Source: Candidatus Denitrolinea symbiosum (GTDB lineage Bacteria > Chloroflexota > Anaerolineae > Anaerolineales > Villigracilaceae). From it: a stretch of 64,000 nucleotides of DNA. Where the stretch lies: contig BLAA01000001.1 of the NCBI GenBank assembly GCA_017312345.1, forward strand, positions 310,001-374,000, given 5' to 3'. This document shows positions 9,801-17,221 of this stretch, in pieces (position 1 is the stretch's first letter; each line of letters opens with the position of its first letter). The position numbers and the translations under genes were made by a program. Under the pieces are notes generated by a model. That model searched no databases and was not told the origin of the DNA. It saw only the letters and a program-made list of their open reading frames with translations.

Positions 9801-10962
9801 ATGCCGCGATCGAAGTCCCGTTAATCGGGGCGGTGATCGTCGTGAAGCCGCAGGTATTCGCGGAGGGAGGACCGGCCACCGTGAATCCCGCGCCCATGGA
9901 AAGGAGGCTATCGGTGATGCTCGCGCCGGTGTAGGCTGAGCCGGTCGGATTCTGGAGGGTGATGGTGAGCGTGCTGACGTCCCCGGCGTCAACCGTGGAG
10001 GGGCTGAAGGACTTGGCGATTGCCACCGGCTGAACGTTCAAGTTTGCCGAGGCGGGGCTGTTGTTCGTCACGCCCTGGTCGGTATGCAGGGAACCGGGTC
10101 CGCCCGGCCCGGCGGGGATGGTGTTGGTGTACTGTCCCGATGCGCCGGTGACGCTGACGGTGATGACGCAGTCCACAGAAGGCGTGACCGTGCCGCCCGT
10201 CAGGGAGATCGTCGTCCCGCCTGATATGGCCGAGACGACGCCGGGTCCGCAGCCGGTGGCGGTGACTCCGTTCGGCGTGGCGACGACCAGTCCGCTGGGC
10301 AAAGTGTCCGTGTAGGACGCGCCCGTCAGGTTGGTGTCCACGTCGTTGTTGTTAAGACGGATGGTCATCGTGCTGGTTTGACCGGTGAAGATTGTGTTGG
10401 GGGAGAACGATTTGCTCAGCGAGGGAGGCGAGACGGCAATGACCGTGATGGTGGCGCTGGCGGGGGTGGTGTTGGTGATGGAAACGAGCGTCCCGCCATC
10501 ATCGCCGGTGGACGACAGGTTATTCGCGGGGATCGTGTTGATCAGGTTGCCGGGCGTGACGGACGAGACGTTGACCTCCACGTAACATTGCCCCGGCGTG
10601 GAGCCAACCTGGGCGGGGACGGTTCCGCCCGTGAGGGAGAGGGTGGTCGTGTTTGGCGCGGCGGTTACGCTGCCGCCGCAGGTGTTGACCACACCTGCTG
10701 GGTTCGCGATGAACAATCCCGGCTGAACGCCGACGAGGTCGTCCGTCCAACTGGCGCTCGTCAACGGGAACGAGTTCGGGTTGAAGACCGTCACCCGTAG
10801 AACAGAAACGCCGCCTGCGTCTATTTGCAGCGGCGTAAACTGTTTATTGATCTGAGCTGGCAGGCTGGCGGCAGAAACCGGGCCCGGCTGGGCGAACAAT
10901 CCTGCCAGCAACATGGCGATCAAACTCAAACGCAGGAAAGAGGCGAAGCGCTTCGCGGTCAT
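3805..10962 (-). CDS. Giant secreted DUF11/SdrD-repeat adhesin with C-terminal sortase domain
   Basis: A 2385-residue exported protein. Residues 1-32 are a signal peptide (LRLSLIAMLLAGLF, cleavage likely after PVSA). Eight DUF11-like units of about 110-130 residues follow, each opening with a KSFSP-type motif and containing TDxLPxGL. Next come four SdrD B-type domains (LGNRVWFDTNNDGLLNG or LGNLVFVDVNGNG, DNLPAGDYVV), a classical DUF11 unit and two related Ig-like units. The last 139 residues, from about 2247, are a sortase fold: LTGHVYG (His2297), TLVTC (Cys2360) and Arg2373. The His-Cys and Cys-Arg spacings of 63 and 13 match SrtA. There is no LPXTG-like tail and no C-terminal membrane helix. 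GGAGGAG lies before the ATG and a terminator follows the stop. It probably acts as a surface stalk or adhesin that carries its own transpeptidase. What it joins is unknown. Confidence 0.9.
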   Translation of the reverse strand: MTAKRFASFLRLSLIAMLLAGLFAQPGPVSAASLPAQINKQFTPLQIDAGGVSVLRVTVFNPNSFPLTSASWTDDLVGVQPGLFIANPAGVVNTCGGSVTAAPNTTTLSLTGGTVPAQVGSTPGQCYVEVNVSSVTPGNLINTIPANNLSSTGDDGGTLVSITNTTPASATITVIAVSPPSLSKSFSPNTIFTGQTSTMTIRLNNNDVDTNLTGASYTDTLPSGLVVATPNGVTATGCGPGVVSAISGGTTISLTGGTVTPSVDCVITVSVTGASGQYTNTIPAGPGGPGSLHTDQGVTNNSPASANLNVQPVAIAKSFSPSTVDAGDVSTLTITLQNPTGSAYTGASITDSLLSMGAGFTVAGPPSANTCGFTTITAPINGTSIAASGGTIPASATPPTPVGTCVLSIPVRAALTVSGTRTNTIPANTLTTTEGVTNYLPATANLAVRAALYGTKSYSPTAIPLGGTSTVTITLYNRSDTPLTSVAFTDTLPAGLTVSAPASPQCGGTVTNTASTVTLNGGTIPANGSCTIVFTVTGTTAGGPYDNTVAANTISNDQGVGHASFSTPTDLTVSPSSTLPVRVTKAFQTNPITPGQPSRLRITLTAPVDTALSGLNIVDTLPTGLFVTTPSAPTDNCPGANVVAPINGNTISLTGATLNAGASCNIDVWVTSSSPDLYVNTIPAGAISTTQGRTNDDPATASIRVTSLTATKAFYATVVQAGGRSTMTITLQNNVDSPLVNVSVTDNLPGTVANGIRVAAVPNASTTCGAGVITATPGSNIVSMTGGTVPAQVGLIPGLCTITVDVVGTDSTPSSPSTYTNTIPVANISGTVQNTGVIINPVANASAVLTIQNLTMGVVKGFNPVLVYGGAYSTMSVQLINPNTNTALTGIAFTDDMTLLGTGMELANPVAFDTGTCGGTLTGNPGDASFSYSGGALPANSTCTLTLRVVMDINGNRTNRIPVGAVTTFNGVSNAFATEASLTNLPGVSINKNFNPSTVLTTQPSVLTITIKNTSNIPVSNMGLADNLPGTLPDGLEVANPANVTNTCGGTVTANPGSQTVQLVGGSLAELGNPGDTCAITVNVISTRPGVYINTIPSGALTSDGGITNNDPATDTLTVEAGVYSLGNRVWFDTNNDGLLNGTEVGADGVTVELYAADVSGAPTGASLGTAVTSSGGYYRFDNLPAGDYVVVIPSTQFASGGPLEGYWSSGTTISSAGAIGETAAPDPDNDLDNDDNGTRQTSGAFNGAVLSGAATLGPGTNEPTGDNDPTANPEAGEAPNNQSNRTVDFGFYRQQLGNLVFVDVNGNGTYDAGDTPLAGATVELYAADGTTLLDTTTSDASGNYLFDGLAQGDYIVKVTPPAGYVSAVDTAAPADTTDPNANTDNNDNGIGTSPGQVSSAPVTLTPGDGGAASNNTVTDATGTTANPTLDFGFDTPIYSLGNRVWFDTNNDGLLNGTEVGADGVTVELYAADVSGAPTGASLGTAVTSSGGYYRFDNLPAGDYVVVIPSTQFASGGALEGYWSSGTTISSAGAIGETAAPDPDNDTDNDDNGMLQTSGAFNGAVLSGAVTLGPGTNEPTGDNDPTANPEAGEAPNNQSNRTVDFGFYRQQLGNLVFLDDNRNGTFDAGDSPLAGATVQLYAADGVTEINVGPDGVLGTADDGPGGVTTDASGNYLFSGLPAGSYIVKVTPPAGYVSTIDTYAPADTTDPNANTDDNDNGVGTTPGQVSSNLVTLAPGDGGAASNNTVTDATGTTANPTLDFGFRGPLIDLSVTKAVSDATPMVATDITFTITITNSGPDTATNVQVTDALPAGFAYVSSSATQGTYNDATGIWDVGTLLVSQTATLTLTVTVNVTGPYANYVQVTRADQTDVDSTPGNNSTDEDDDDSVTVTPTQGSPSASKSLSGSNQAFTTNPNVAIGEIVEYTVTITIPPGVFPNSRLVDTMQSGLSFMECASITASSPALTTSAAGSFTGVCASPTVDDAGGGAPVDVGRRVAFDFGTLTNTSRVDQTLTIVYTAVVLDSAGNVSGTTLANGAVWSSDSGTQTLPPVFVFIVEPELSLEKSASTSLVSLNSKFKITLTIQHTAASQTNAYDAVLTDVLPLELELVTGTLECVSGAQNADTCTYDAATRTVRAVWNNFALGGGNGRVTFFVRVTSLPPGGVSNTAYLLWTSLPGDVSVPQNSNIFSKERDYDPGSAIDVYGVSDTVTVGVFSGTPATGFAPNVVTDLSQAPKETYAQTGGVMLEIPSLGINIPIVGVPLKNGEWNVTWLGNQAGWLEGSAFPSWSGNSVLTGHVYGANGLTGPFVNLARLKYGDKIIVHAYGSKYIYEVRANTVVEPDDAAIFRHEEKAWLTLVTCKEYDEKTNTYKKRVVARAVLVGVEQ
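5665..7598 (-). repeat. Near-identical double copy of an SdrD B-domain pair inside the adhesin gene
   Basis: Two consecutive blocks of about 0.95-0.99 kb (6655-7598 and 5665-6653) encode the same pair of B-type domains with only scattered differences, for example FASGGPLEG versus FASGGALEG. The downstream copy carries about 45 extra bases, adding an insert containing VGPDGVLGTADDGPGG. Identity this high at base level points to recent duplication or gene conversion. Short-read assemblies could misjudge the copy number here. Confidence 0.9.
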
Positions 10963-11194
10963 GATCTTTCTCCTCCGATAATTGTCGCAGATCGTAAAGA
11001 GTCTGCCGCCGCGCGGCTGGATTTACCCTTGCCTGCCCGAAGCCTTATTTGAAATACAAGCGCTCAAAGAAAAACAAAAAAAGCGTTCAATACAGGGATC
11101 CGGGGCTACAGACCTGCTATGTGATGGTACTTAAGTACTGATTTTACCATTGGGAAACTCAAGCGGCAACGCCCCGAATTTGCAAAGTTGATAA
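10963..11194 (-). other. Upstream region of the adhesin gene, with possible structured leader
   Basis: This is the first part of a gap of about 320 bases with no gene. Near the adhesin start, on the minus strand, it holds GCCGCGCGGC (self-complementary) and a GCAGA/TCTGC hairpin, then the GGAGGAG ribosome site. Further upstream is a T-rich stretch (11068-11086). A clear -35/-10 pair was not identified. The region resembles an untranslated leader, but no known riboswitch consensus could be matched. Confidence 0.35.
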
Positions 11195-11286
11195 GAAAAT
11201 GCCGCTCTGCTGCAACGCTTTAACAATCTGTCGTTGCGGGCAAAGCGAAGCGGTCTCCTGGCCTGCGGGGAAATTGCTTCGGCGCT
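11195..11286 (+). repeat. Dispersed repeat family B, copy 1
   Basis: The stretch including CTTTAACAATCTGTCGTTGC, AAGCGAAGCGGTCTCCTGG and the GCTTCGGCGCTC segment matches a second copy at about 47863-47945 with substitutions and small gaps. It touches the 3' end of the ABC exporter gene. Similar GCGAAGCGGTCTCC elements are common between genes in Chloroflexota. No coding sequence was seen in it. Confidence 0.65.
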
Positions 11287-13100
11287 CAGTCCGCCGCCAG
11301 CGTTTTCGCCTGTTCGATATATGCCAGGCTCTGGTGACGGAAATACGTGTTGTACAACTCGGCGTAATGCCCGCCCTGCCGGAGCAGTTCGTCGTGGTTC
11401 CCCTCTTCGATGATGGCGCCTTTTTGCATGACCACGATGCGGTCCGCGGCCTTCACCGTGGAAAGCCGATGCGCGATCAGGATGCTGGTGGCGTTCTTCA
11501 GGATCAAGTTCAACGCCTGCTGGATCTGCCACTCGGTGAACGGGTCAATGCTGGCGGTGGCTTCGTCGAGGATGAAGATGGCGGGCTTTTGGACCAGCAC
11601 CCGCATCAACGCGACCAGTTGACGCTGTCCCATCGAGAGACGGTTGCCGCGCTCGCCCACCTGCGAGTCCAGGCCGTCGGGCAGGATGTCCAGCCATTCG
11701 CCGTCGCCGATCTGGCGGGCGAGCCGCGTCATCTCGCTTTCGGACGCGTGAGGCGCGGCGTAGCGGATGTTCTCGGCAATCGTCCCGGAGAACAGGAACG
11801 GGACCTGCGAGACGATCCCCAGCCGGCGGCGGTAGGATTGCAGGTCGAACGAGCGGATGTCGCGCCCGTCAATCGTCAACGCGCCGGACTGGAACTCGTA
11901 GAAGCGCGCGATCAACTTCGCGATGGACGACTTCCCCGCGCCGGTGTGGCCGACGAGGGCCAGGTTCTCCCCGGGTTGGATGAGCAGGTTGAAATCCGCG
12001 AGGATCGGTTCGTCTTCCTTGTATTGGAATCTCACCTGCTCGAAGCGCACCTGACCCTGAAGGGGGCCGGCCGCCTGCGAGTCGGTCTGGACGATGTTGG
12101 GGTCCGCGTCGATCAACGCGAAGACGCGCTCGGCCGCCGAAAGTCCCGACTGGATCTGCGCCCAGAACGAAGCCAGGTTGAGGATGGGGAACATGAAACT
12201 GTCCAGACTGAGGATAAAGAGATACCACGCGCCCGCGGTGACGACGCCCTCCCCGACGGACAGGCCGCCCGCGTAGACGAGGACGGCGACGAAGATCCCG
12301 CTCATCGCGTTCAGGATCGGGAAGACCAGCGAGAAGACGAGGCCGCGCTGCACGTTGACCGCGTAGGAGGTCTGGTTGGCGGCGTCGAAGGTCTCGAAGA
12401 TGCTCTGTTCCTGGCGAAAATTCTTGGCGATGGAAATCCCGCTGACGGTCTCCTTGATGGCGGCGTTGACGTCGGCCATGGCCTGCATCCCGCGTTTGGT
12501 GACGCGGCGGGCGAGGGCGCGGAATCCCAGCGTGAAACCGAGCGCGATGGGGACGAATCCCATCATCAGCCAGGCCATCCTCGATTCGGTGTTGAATAGA
12601 ATCACGCCGAGCAGAACCGCCTGGAACATCTGCGCGGCGACGTCGGTGAGGATGACGACAAGCTGGCCGAAGTCGTTGGTGTCGGAGGTGATGCGCGAGA
12701 CGATGCGTCCCGAGGAGAACTGGTCGTAGAACGACAGGTCATGGTCGGCCGCGGCGCGGAAGGCGCGCCCGCGCAGGTCGAGCGCCACGTCGCCGACGGC
12801 GCGCACCGACAGGCTGCGCCGCGCCCAGTTGAGTCCCCAGGTGAGGACGCCCAGCGCCAGCATGGCGAAGCCGATCAGCCAGATGACGTTCAGCGCGGGC
12901 CGCTCTTCGAGCGCGTCCACGATGCGGCCCACGACGACGGGCGTGGCGGCATTCAGCGCGGAGAGCGCGACGACGAGGAGCGCCACGAGGCTGATGCGTC
13001 CGGCCTGTGATTTGAAATAGGACAGGATCCGCCGCGCCAGCGCGCGGTCGGAATATTGACGGTCGTATTTTTCGGGGTTGAGTCCGGCGAAGAAGCCCAT
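11286..13100 (-). CDS. ABC exporter, fused membrane and ATPase domains (MsbA/MdlB type)
   Basis: A half-transporter of 604 residues that would work as a homodimer or heterodimer, exporting lipids, drugs or peptides. The N-terminal half has about six membrane helices, for example ISLVALLVVALSALNAATPV near 39-58 and VIWLIGFAMLALGVLTWGL. The C-terminal ATPase domain begins near residue 350 and contains Walker A GHTGAGKSS, Q-loop IVSQVPFLFSG, signature LSMGQRQ (a variant of LSGGQ), Walker B AIFILDEATAS and the switch His in LIAHRLS. The substrate cannot be told from sequence. The gene stands alone. Repeat family B abuts its end and heptad repeats precede its start. Confidence 0.92.
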   Translation of the reverse strand: MGFFAGLNPEKYDRQYSDRALARRILSYFKSQAGRISLVALLVVALSALNAATPVVVGRIVDALEERPALNVIWLIGFAMLALGVLTWGLNWARRSLSVRAVGDVALDLRGRAFRAAADHDLSFYDQFSSGRIVSRITSDTNDFGQLVVILTDVAAQMFQAVLLGVILFNTESRMAWLMMGFVPIALGFTLGFRALARRVTKRGMQAMADVNAAIKETVSGISIAKNFRQEQSIFETFDAANQTSYAVNVQRGLVFSLVFPILNAMSGIFVAVLVYAGGLSVGEGVVTAGAWYLFILSLDSFMFPILNLASFWAQIQSGLSAAERVFALIDADPNIVQTDSQAAGPLQGQVRFEQVRFQYKEDEPILADFNLLIQPGENLALVGHTGAGKSSIAKLIARFYEFQSGALTIDGRDIRSFDLQSYRRRLGIVSQVPFLFSGTIAENIRYAAPHASESEMTRLARQIGDGEWLDILPDGLDSQVGERGNRLSMGQRQLVALMRVLVQKPAIFILDEATASIDPFTEWQIQQALNLILKNATSILIAHRLSTVKAADRIVVMQKGAIIEEGNHDELLRQGGHYAELYNTYFRHQSLAYIEQAKTLAAD

Positions 13101-13106
13101 GGGTTA

Positions 13107-13147
13107 ATTCAGTGATCAGTGTTCAGTGGACAGTAATCAGTGAGCGG
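13107..13147. repeat. Heptameric repeat tract between the ABC exporter and hutI
   Basis: The phased seven-base units ATCAGTG, TTCAGTG, GACAGTA and ATCAGTG fill most of the short gap. They form one of the heptad tracts that separate genes throughout this window. Confidence 0.75.
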
Positions 13148-13156
13148 TAGCGCGGG

Positions 13157-14431
13157 TTAGGCGGTTCGGTAGTATCCCACGTCCACAGAGTAGACGCGGC
13201 CGCGCTTGATGACGTGTTTGACGAGGTTGGTCCCGTAACGGTAGCCGAGTTGACGGTAATCGTTCACCGAGAGGATCAGCATATCCGCCTGTTTGCCGAC
13301 TTCGATGGAGCCGATCTCGTGGGCGCGGCGGATGGCGTGCGCGGAGTTGATCGTCGTCGCGGCGATGGCTTGCGCGGGGGTCAACTTCATGGCGCGGCAG
13401 GCGAGCGCGATGACGAATTGCATGGATTCGTTCCAGGTGGTGCCGGGGTTGCAGTCGGTGGCGAGGGCCAGGATGGCGTCCGCTTCGATGAGTTTGCGCG
13501 CGGGCGTGTACTCGCATTCCGCCAGGCCGAACGGCGTGCAGGGAAGCGAGACCGCGACGGTGTCGGATTTTCCGAGCGCGGCGATGTCGGCGTCGGAGGT
13601 TTTGACGAGGTGGTCGGCGGAGGCCGCGCCCAGTTCCACCGCCAGCGCCGCGCCGCCGAGGTTGTCGAACTCGTCGGCGTGGATCTTGAGCGGGAATCCC
13701 AGCGAGGCGGCGCGGGTCAGGATCTGACGCGACTGCTCGAGGGTGAAGGCCTTGTTCTCACAGAAGACGTCCACGAAGGGCAGGTCATGGCGCGGCGCGT
13801 GGATGCCCCACCATTCCTTTAACATCGGGAGCGTGGAGTTGACGATCTCGTCGGTGTAGCCCTGCGGGTCGTCCCGGTATTCGGGCGCGATGGCGTGCGC
13901 GCCGAGGAAGGTGATGGCGAGGTCGAGCGGGCCTTCGTCGTCGAGCGCGAGCAGGGCTTTGAGCAGGCGCAGTTCGCTGGCCGTGGTGAGGCCGTAACCC
14001 GTTTTCGCCTCGGCGGTCGTCGTCCCGTGCGCGAACATGCGGAGCAGGCGCGGACGCGTCTGGGCGATCAGCGCTTCGAGGCTGGCCGTGCGCGTCGCGC
14101 GGACGGTGGAGATGATCCCGCCGCCCGCGGCGAGGATGTCGAGATAGTTGGCGCCGGCCATCTTCATCTCGAACTCGTCGGCGCGGTCGCCCGCCCAGAT
14201 GAGATGGGTGTGCGGGTCCACGAAGCCGGGCATCAGCACGCCGCGGCCGGCGTCGAGGCTGGGCTCGTCGGGATAGGCGGCGCGCAGTTCGTCGGTCTTG
14301 CCGACCGCGAGGATCTTCTCGTCGCGGATGACGACCGCGCCGTCCGCGATGACGCCGAGGTCGCCGAGGCGTTGTCCGCGCTGGGGACCGCCCGCGAGGG
14401 TGAGGAGTTGGGAGGAGGAGTGGATGAGCAT
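13157..14431 (-). CDS. hutI: Imidazolonepropionase
   Basis: Hydrolyses imidazolone-5-propionate to N-formimino-glutamate in histidine degradation; a metal-dependent amidohydrolase. The 424-residue length is normal. The metal-binding HxH is in GFVDPHTHLIWAG (His74, His76). Substrate-loop and family motifs include AGGGIISTVRATR, EAKTGYGL, ITFLGAHAIAPEY, KIHADEFDN and LALATDCNPGT, the last with the catalytic-metal Asp. No other hut genes (hutH, hutU, hutG) lie in the window, so the pathway is dispersed or incomplete here. No strong ribosome site is visible before the ATG. Confidence 0.95.
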   Translation of the reverse strand: MLIHSSSQLLTLAGGPQRGQRLGDLGVIADGAVVIRDEKILAVGKTDELRAAYPDEPSLDAGRGVLMPGFVDPHTHLIWAGDRADEFEMKMAGANYLDILAAGGGIISTVRATRTASLEALIAQTRPRLLRMFAHGTTTAEAKTGYGLTTASELRLLKALLALDDEGPLDLAITFLGAHAIAPEYRDDPQGYTDEIVNSTLPMLKEWWGIHAPRHDLPFVDVFCENKAFTLEQSRQILTRAASLGFPLKIHADEFDNLGGAALAVELGAASADHLVKTSDADIAALGKSDTVAVSLPCTPFGLAECEYTPARKLIEADAILALATDCNPGTTWNESMQFVIALACRAMKLTPAQAIAATTINSAHAIRRAHEIGSIEVGKQADMLILSVNDYRQLGYRYGTNLVKHVIKRGRVYSVDVGYYRTA

Positions 14432-14535
14432 GGCAGGGATACTTTGACTGAAAACGAGGGATCACGCGGAGACGAGCCGTGAGGCTTCGATTATACAAGA
14501 CAAAACGGCCTCCGCGCTCCGGTTATTCAGCGATT

Positions 14536-15072
14536 TCATGTCGCAACTTTATATCGGGGCGGCATGTTGTAGACGAAAATCAAATTGACGCGGTCCGTTT
14601 TGACGGGCTCCCAATCCGGGAAATCCGAGCCGACCGCGACGACGCGCGTCCCGCTTCGCAGCTGACTTTCGAGCCGCGGCTGCAAACGACGGAGTTCGCG
14701 CGTCGTCGCGTAGACGAAGACGACGTCCGCCGCGCGCAGGTCGGCGCGGAGAAAATTTCTCCGCTTCACGCGGACTCGCGAGCGGACTCTGTTTCGAGCC
14801 GCGTTCGCGGCGCTGACGAGGCATTGCGCGGGTCCGATCTCGATCCCCGTGGCGGACGCGCCAAATTCCCTCGCCGCGATGACGAGAGTCCGCCCGTCGC
14901 CGCAGCCGAGGTCGAAGAAGGCCTCGCCCGCTCGAAGGTCTGCGAGGCGAAGCGCCGCGCGGACGCGGTCGGGATTCGTCGGCACGGAGGGGAGTCCGTA
15001 CAGCGCGGGGACGAGAATCCACAGCGCGGCGAAGGTCAGGAAGATCCCGGCGAGGAGGTAAATGACGGTCAT
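14536..15072 (-). CDS. Membrane-anchored class I SAM-dependent methyltransferase
   Basis: A 178-residue protein with one N-terminal membrane helix (VIYLLAGIFLTFAALWILV) followed by a compact Rossmann methyltransferase core. The SAM-binding motif I is AFFDLGCGDGRT near residue 51, followed by the acidic motif TGIEIGP. The substrate is unknown. Families like this are often annotated only as methyltransferase. A TATGAT at 15084-15089 on the minus strand lies 11 bases before the ATG, so the transcript may have a very short leader. The next gene is divergent. Confidence 0.8.
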   Translation of the reverse strand: MTVIYLLAGIFLTFAALWILVPALYGLPSVPTNPDRVRAALRLADLRAGEAFFDLGCGDGRTLVIAAREFGASATGIEIGPAQCLVSAANAARNRVRSRVRVKRRNFLRADLRAADVVFVYATTRELRRLQPRLESQLRSGTRVVAVGSDFPDWEPVKTDRVNLIFVYNMPPRYKVAT

Positions 15073-15188
15073 GATAGAATCGTATCATACCCCGCCGCGC
15101 CGCGGAGTGACGGAGGGACGATTTTGGCGTTACAGTTGACGCATTCTTTCGAGGAGACAAAACGGAGGCCGCGCAGCGGACACGGAAA

Positions 15189-15392
15189 ATGACTTCAAAC
15201 GGACAATCCCGCGCCGATATCCAGCCCGGCCAGGTCGTGTGGATCGTGTTGAAACAGGATCAGCGCACGGGCAAGTTGACCAAAGGCATCGTCAAGGATA
15301 TTTTGACGAAATCGCCGACGCATCCGCACGGGATCAAAGTGCGGCTGGCGGACGGCCGCGTGGGACGCGTGAAGGAAGTCGCGGACGAATGA
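15189..15392 (+). CDS. ywbE: YwbE family protein (DUF2196)
   Basis: A 67-residue protein matching the YwbE family: IQPGQVVWIVLKQDQRTGKL, then GIVKDILTKSPTHPHGIKVRL and a final GRVGRVKEV. The fold is a small basic beta-barrel thought to bind nucleic acid or ribosomes, but the function is not established. The stop overlaps the ATG of the next small gene (ATGA at 15389-15392), indicating coupled translation. Confidence 0.88.
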   Translation: MTSNGQSRADIQPGQVVWIVLKQDQRTGKLTKGIVKDILTKSPTHPHGIKVRLADGRVGRVKEVADE

Positions 15393-15586
15393 GCCGCGTC
15401 CGCTTCCCCGTCCGCGCGGCCGCGGCGGGACTGATTTTGGGGCTGCTGGCCTGTCAACCGGTCTTTGTCATCGGCTGGCAGGAATGGCTAATCATGATTT
15501 GCGCGGCGGCGCTGTTAGTGGGTCCCGTCGTGTTCAGGTTTTTGCGGATGCGCCCGCCGAGGAATGGGAAGAGGAAACGGGAGTGA
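15389..15586 (+). CDS. Small two-helix membrane protein
   Basis: A 65-residue product starting at the ATG that overlaps the ywbE stop. Two hydrophobic stretches, AAAAGLILGLLACQPVFVIG and WLIMICAAALLVGPVVFRFL, suggest a hairpin membrane protein with a basic cytoplasmic tail (RMRPPRNGKRKRE). No family is recognised. The four-base overlap and same strand make an operon with ywbE likely. Confidence 0.65.
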   Translation: MSRVRFPVRAAAAGLILGLLACQPVFVIGWQEWLIMICAAALLVGPVVFRFLRMRPPRNGKRKRE

Positions 15587-15623
15587 CGAAAAGCCAGGTT
15601 TGGGATAGGAATGTCGGCGCGTT

Positions 15624-16355
15624 TTATTTTCTGCCCGAGTTGAAGCGCACCAGTTTGTCCCAATCAATTCTGCCGTCTATGCAGAATACATCCATGAACT
15701 CTTGCGTGAAAAGATTTAAGTTCCGCGAATACTCTACCAGAAATTCTTCAGTCCGTTCTTTTGCCTGATAGCCGAGCGGCTCGATAATTTCCACAAATAG
15801 ACGATCGCTGTCGGAAATAAATCTCCAAAATTCCTGGCCGCAAAGTTTCAGGTAGTCGCCTTTATCGGGCTTGTTATCCCGTCCGTAACAACAACCATTA
15901 ATAGCCTGTATGTTGGCTTTGGTGTTGCTCGACCGGAGGATTCGTTTTGCTTGTCGGAAATTTTCCACCATGCGCTTGACCTGACCGCTGTTGCCCCAAT
16001 TGGGACCAGATTTTACCGAGACGATATAAAGCGCGTCATCGCGCATGAACTCCAGGTCAATTCCTTCCGCAGACGATTTTCTACCGTTGAAAACCCTGCC
16101 GCAGACAAAAATGGCAAGTTTTTCAAGAAATTCGCCAAAGATGGTCTCTTCCTGCGACGATAAATGTGCGTCGAGAAGCAATTTGACCAGATCGTGGGCG
16201 TCGTTTATGTTTTTGGCTTTGAAGAGATAGGGGTTCTTCTTCTTCAAAACCTGAGCCAATTGTAATTTTCTGAGACTAGCCGCGCGCCTTTCGTGAAAAT
16301 CCCCGATATTTTCCTCGATGAAGGCGACTACTTCACTTGGATTTAATTGGCGCAT
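15624..16355 (-). CDS. Type II restriction endonuclease, PmeII-like
   Basis: Predicted DNA endonuclease of 243 residues. The PD-(D/E)XK core is recognisable: FLEKLAIFV near residue 77, SSAEGIDLEF with Asp100, and IVSVKSGPNWGNS with the catalytic Lys115. The string NWGNSGQVKRM and the cysteine-containing INGCCYGRDN match what I recall of the PmeII restriction family. The start codon overlaps the end of the upstream methyltransferase by 23 bases, the standard arrangement that makes methylation protein appear first. The recognition site cannot be read from sequence. The gene looks intact. Confidence 0.8.
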   Translation of the reverse strand: MRQLNPSEVVAFIEENIGDFHERRAASLRKLQLAQVLKKKNPYLFKAKNINDAHDLVKLLLDAHLSSQEETIFGEFLEKLAIFVCGRVFNGRKSSAEGIDLEFMRDDALYIVSVKSGPNWGNSGQVKRMVENFRQAKRILRSSNTKANIQAINGCCYGRDNKPDKGDYLKLCGQEFWRFISDSDRLFVEIIEPLGYQAKERTEEFLVEYSRNLNLFTQEFMDVFCIDGRIDWDKLVRFNSGRK

Positions 16356-17214
16356 AATTTCCCTTTTCGTCCATCAAGGCTAATTGAGCGGGACGCATTT
16401 CCATCTGGGGTTTTACTTTGCTTTGAGCCAGATTGAAGTATTCAGGCAGAATATCAATGCCAATTGAATTTCGCTCCATCCGTTGAGCCACAGCCACAGT
16501 TGTGCCCGATCCCATGAACGGGTCTAAAACCCAGTCCCCTTTTTTTGTGAACAATTTAATGAACCATTCGGGCAAATCTTCAGGAAAAACCGCGCTGTGA
16601 TTCCGATTCTTTGTTTCGGTCGCCAAATGTAACACATTCGAAGGATAGGCTTTTTCCCGCCCGATCCAATTCGCGATTCGTTTTCCAAAACCGCTGCCGG
16701 CGCGGGAAGGATCACGGATTTTATCGGTCTCGCTCAGGTTTTTCAGGCGACGTTCCGCCCAATCGCCCATTGGAACCATGACCTCTTCCTGATACATGTG
16801 AAATTGGCGGGCTTTATTGAATTGCAACAGTCTTTCCCACGAGTCGCGGAAGCGATTGGGCCATTTACCCGGATAGGAGTTCTTTTTGTGCCAGATGAAC
16901 TCCTCCGTCCAAAGCCAGCCCTGTTTGCGCATTTCCAGGATTAACTCAATGACGTAAATATGCCGTTCGCCATTGACGACTTTTTCTTTTATGTTAAGAA
17001 CAAAAGAGCCGCTGGGTCTCAAGACGCGAAGCAATTCGGCGGAAATAGGCAGAAACCATTCCACATACTTATCGGGATTGACGCCGCCATATGTGCTTTT
17101 TCTGCTGTCCGCATAAGGAGGCGATGTGAAGATTAGATCTATGGAATTGCTGGCAATCCCTTTAAGTTCTTGACGGCAATCGCCGAGCAACAAACGCGTC
17201 TCGATCTGTTTCAT
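16333..17214 (-). CDS. DNA methyltransferase of the restriction-modification pair (beta class)
   Basis: Modifies the site cut by the overlapping endonuclease. The frame extends upstream to 17298, but the ATG at 17214 is chosen because a TATAAT ends 7 bases before it and the protein then begins MKQIETRLLLGD, directly before the first domain. It has 293 residues. Catalytic motif IV is TSPPY (residues 30-34) and the SAM-binding motif I, LDPFMGSGTT (about 231-239), comes later, which is the beta-class order. TSPPY suggests N4-cytosine methylation, although N6-adenine enzymes with this motif exist. The mRNA is probably leaderless. Confidence 0.88.
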   Translation of the reverse strand: MKQIETRLLLGDCRQELKGIASNSIDLIFTSPPYADSRKSTYGGVNPDKYVEWFLPISAELLRVLRPSGSFVLNIKEKVVNGERHIYVIELILEMRKQGWLWTEEFIWHKKNSYPGKWPNRFRDSWERLLQFNKARQFHMYQEEVMVPMGDWAERRLKNLSETDKIRDPSRAGSGFGKRIANWIGREKAYPSNVLHLATETKNRNHSAVFPEDLPEWFIKLFTKKGDWVLDPFMGSGTTVAVAQRMERNSIGIDILPEYFNLAQSKVKPQMEMRPAQLALMDEKGNYAPIKSK

Positions 17215-17221
17215 GCTTGAA

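Noticed and set aside
10990..11060. Cyclic-di-GMP (GEMM) riboswitch in the adhesin leader
   Set aside because: A GGCAAGGGTAAATCC-like string is superficially similar, but the conserved GACGCAAAGC core and the second helix are missing.
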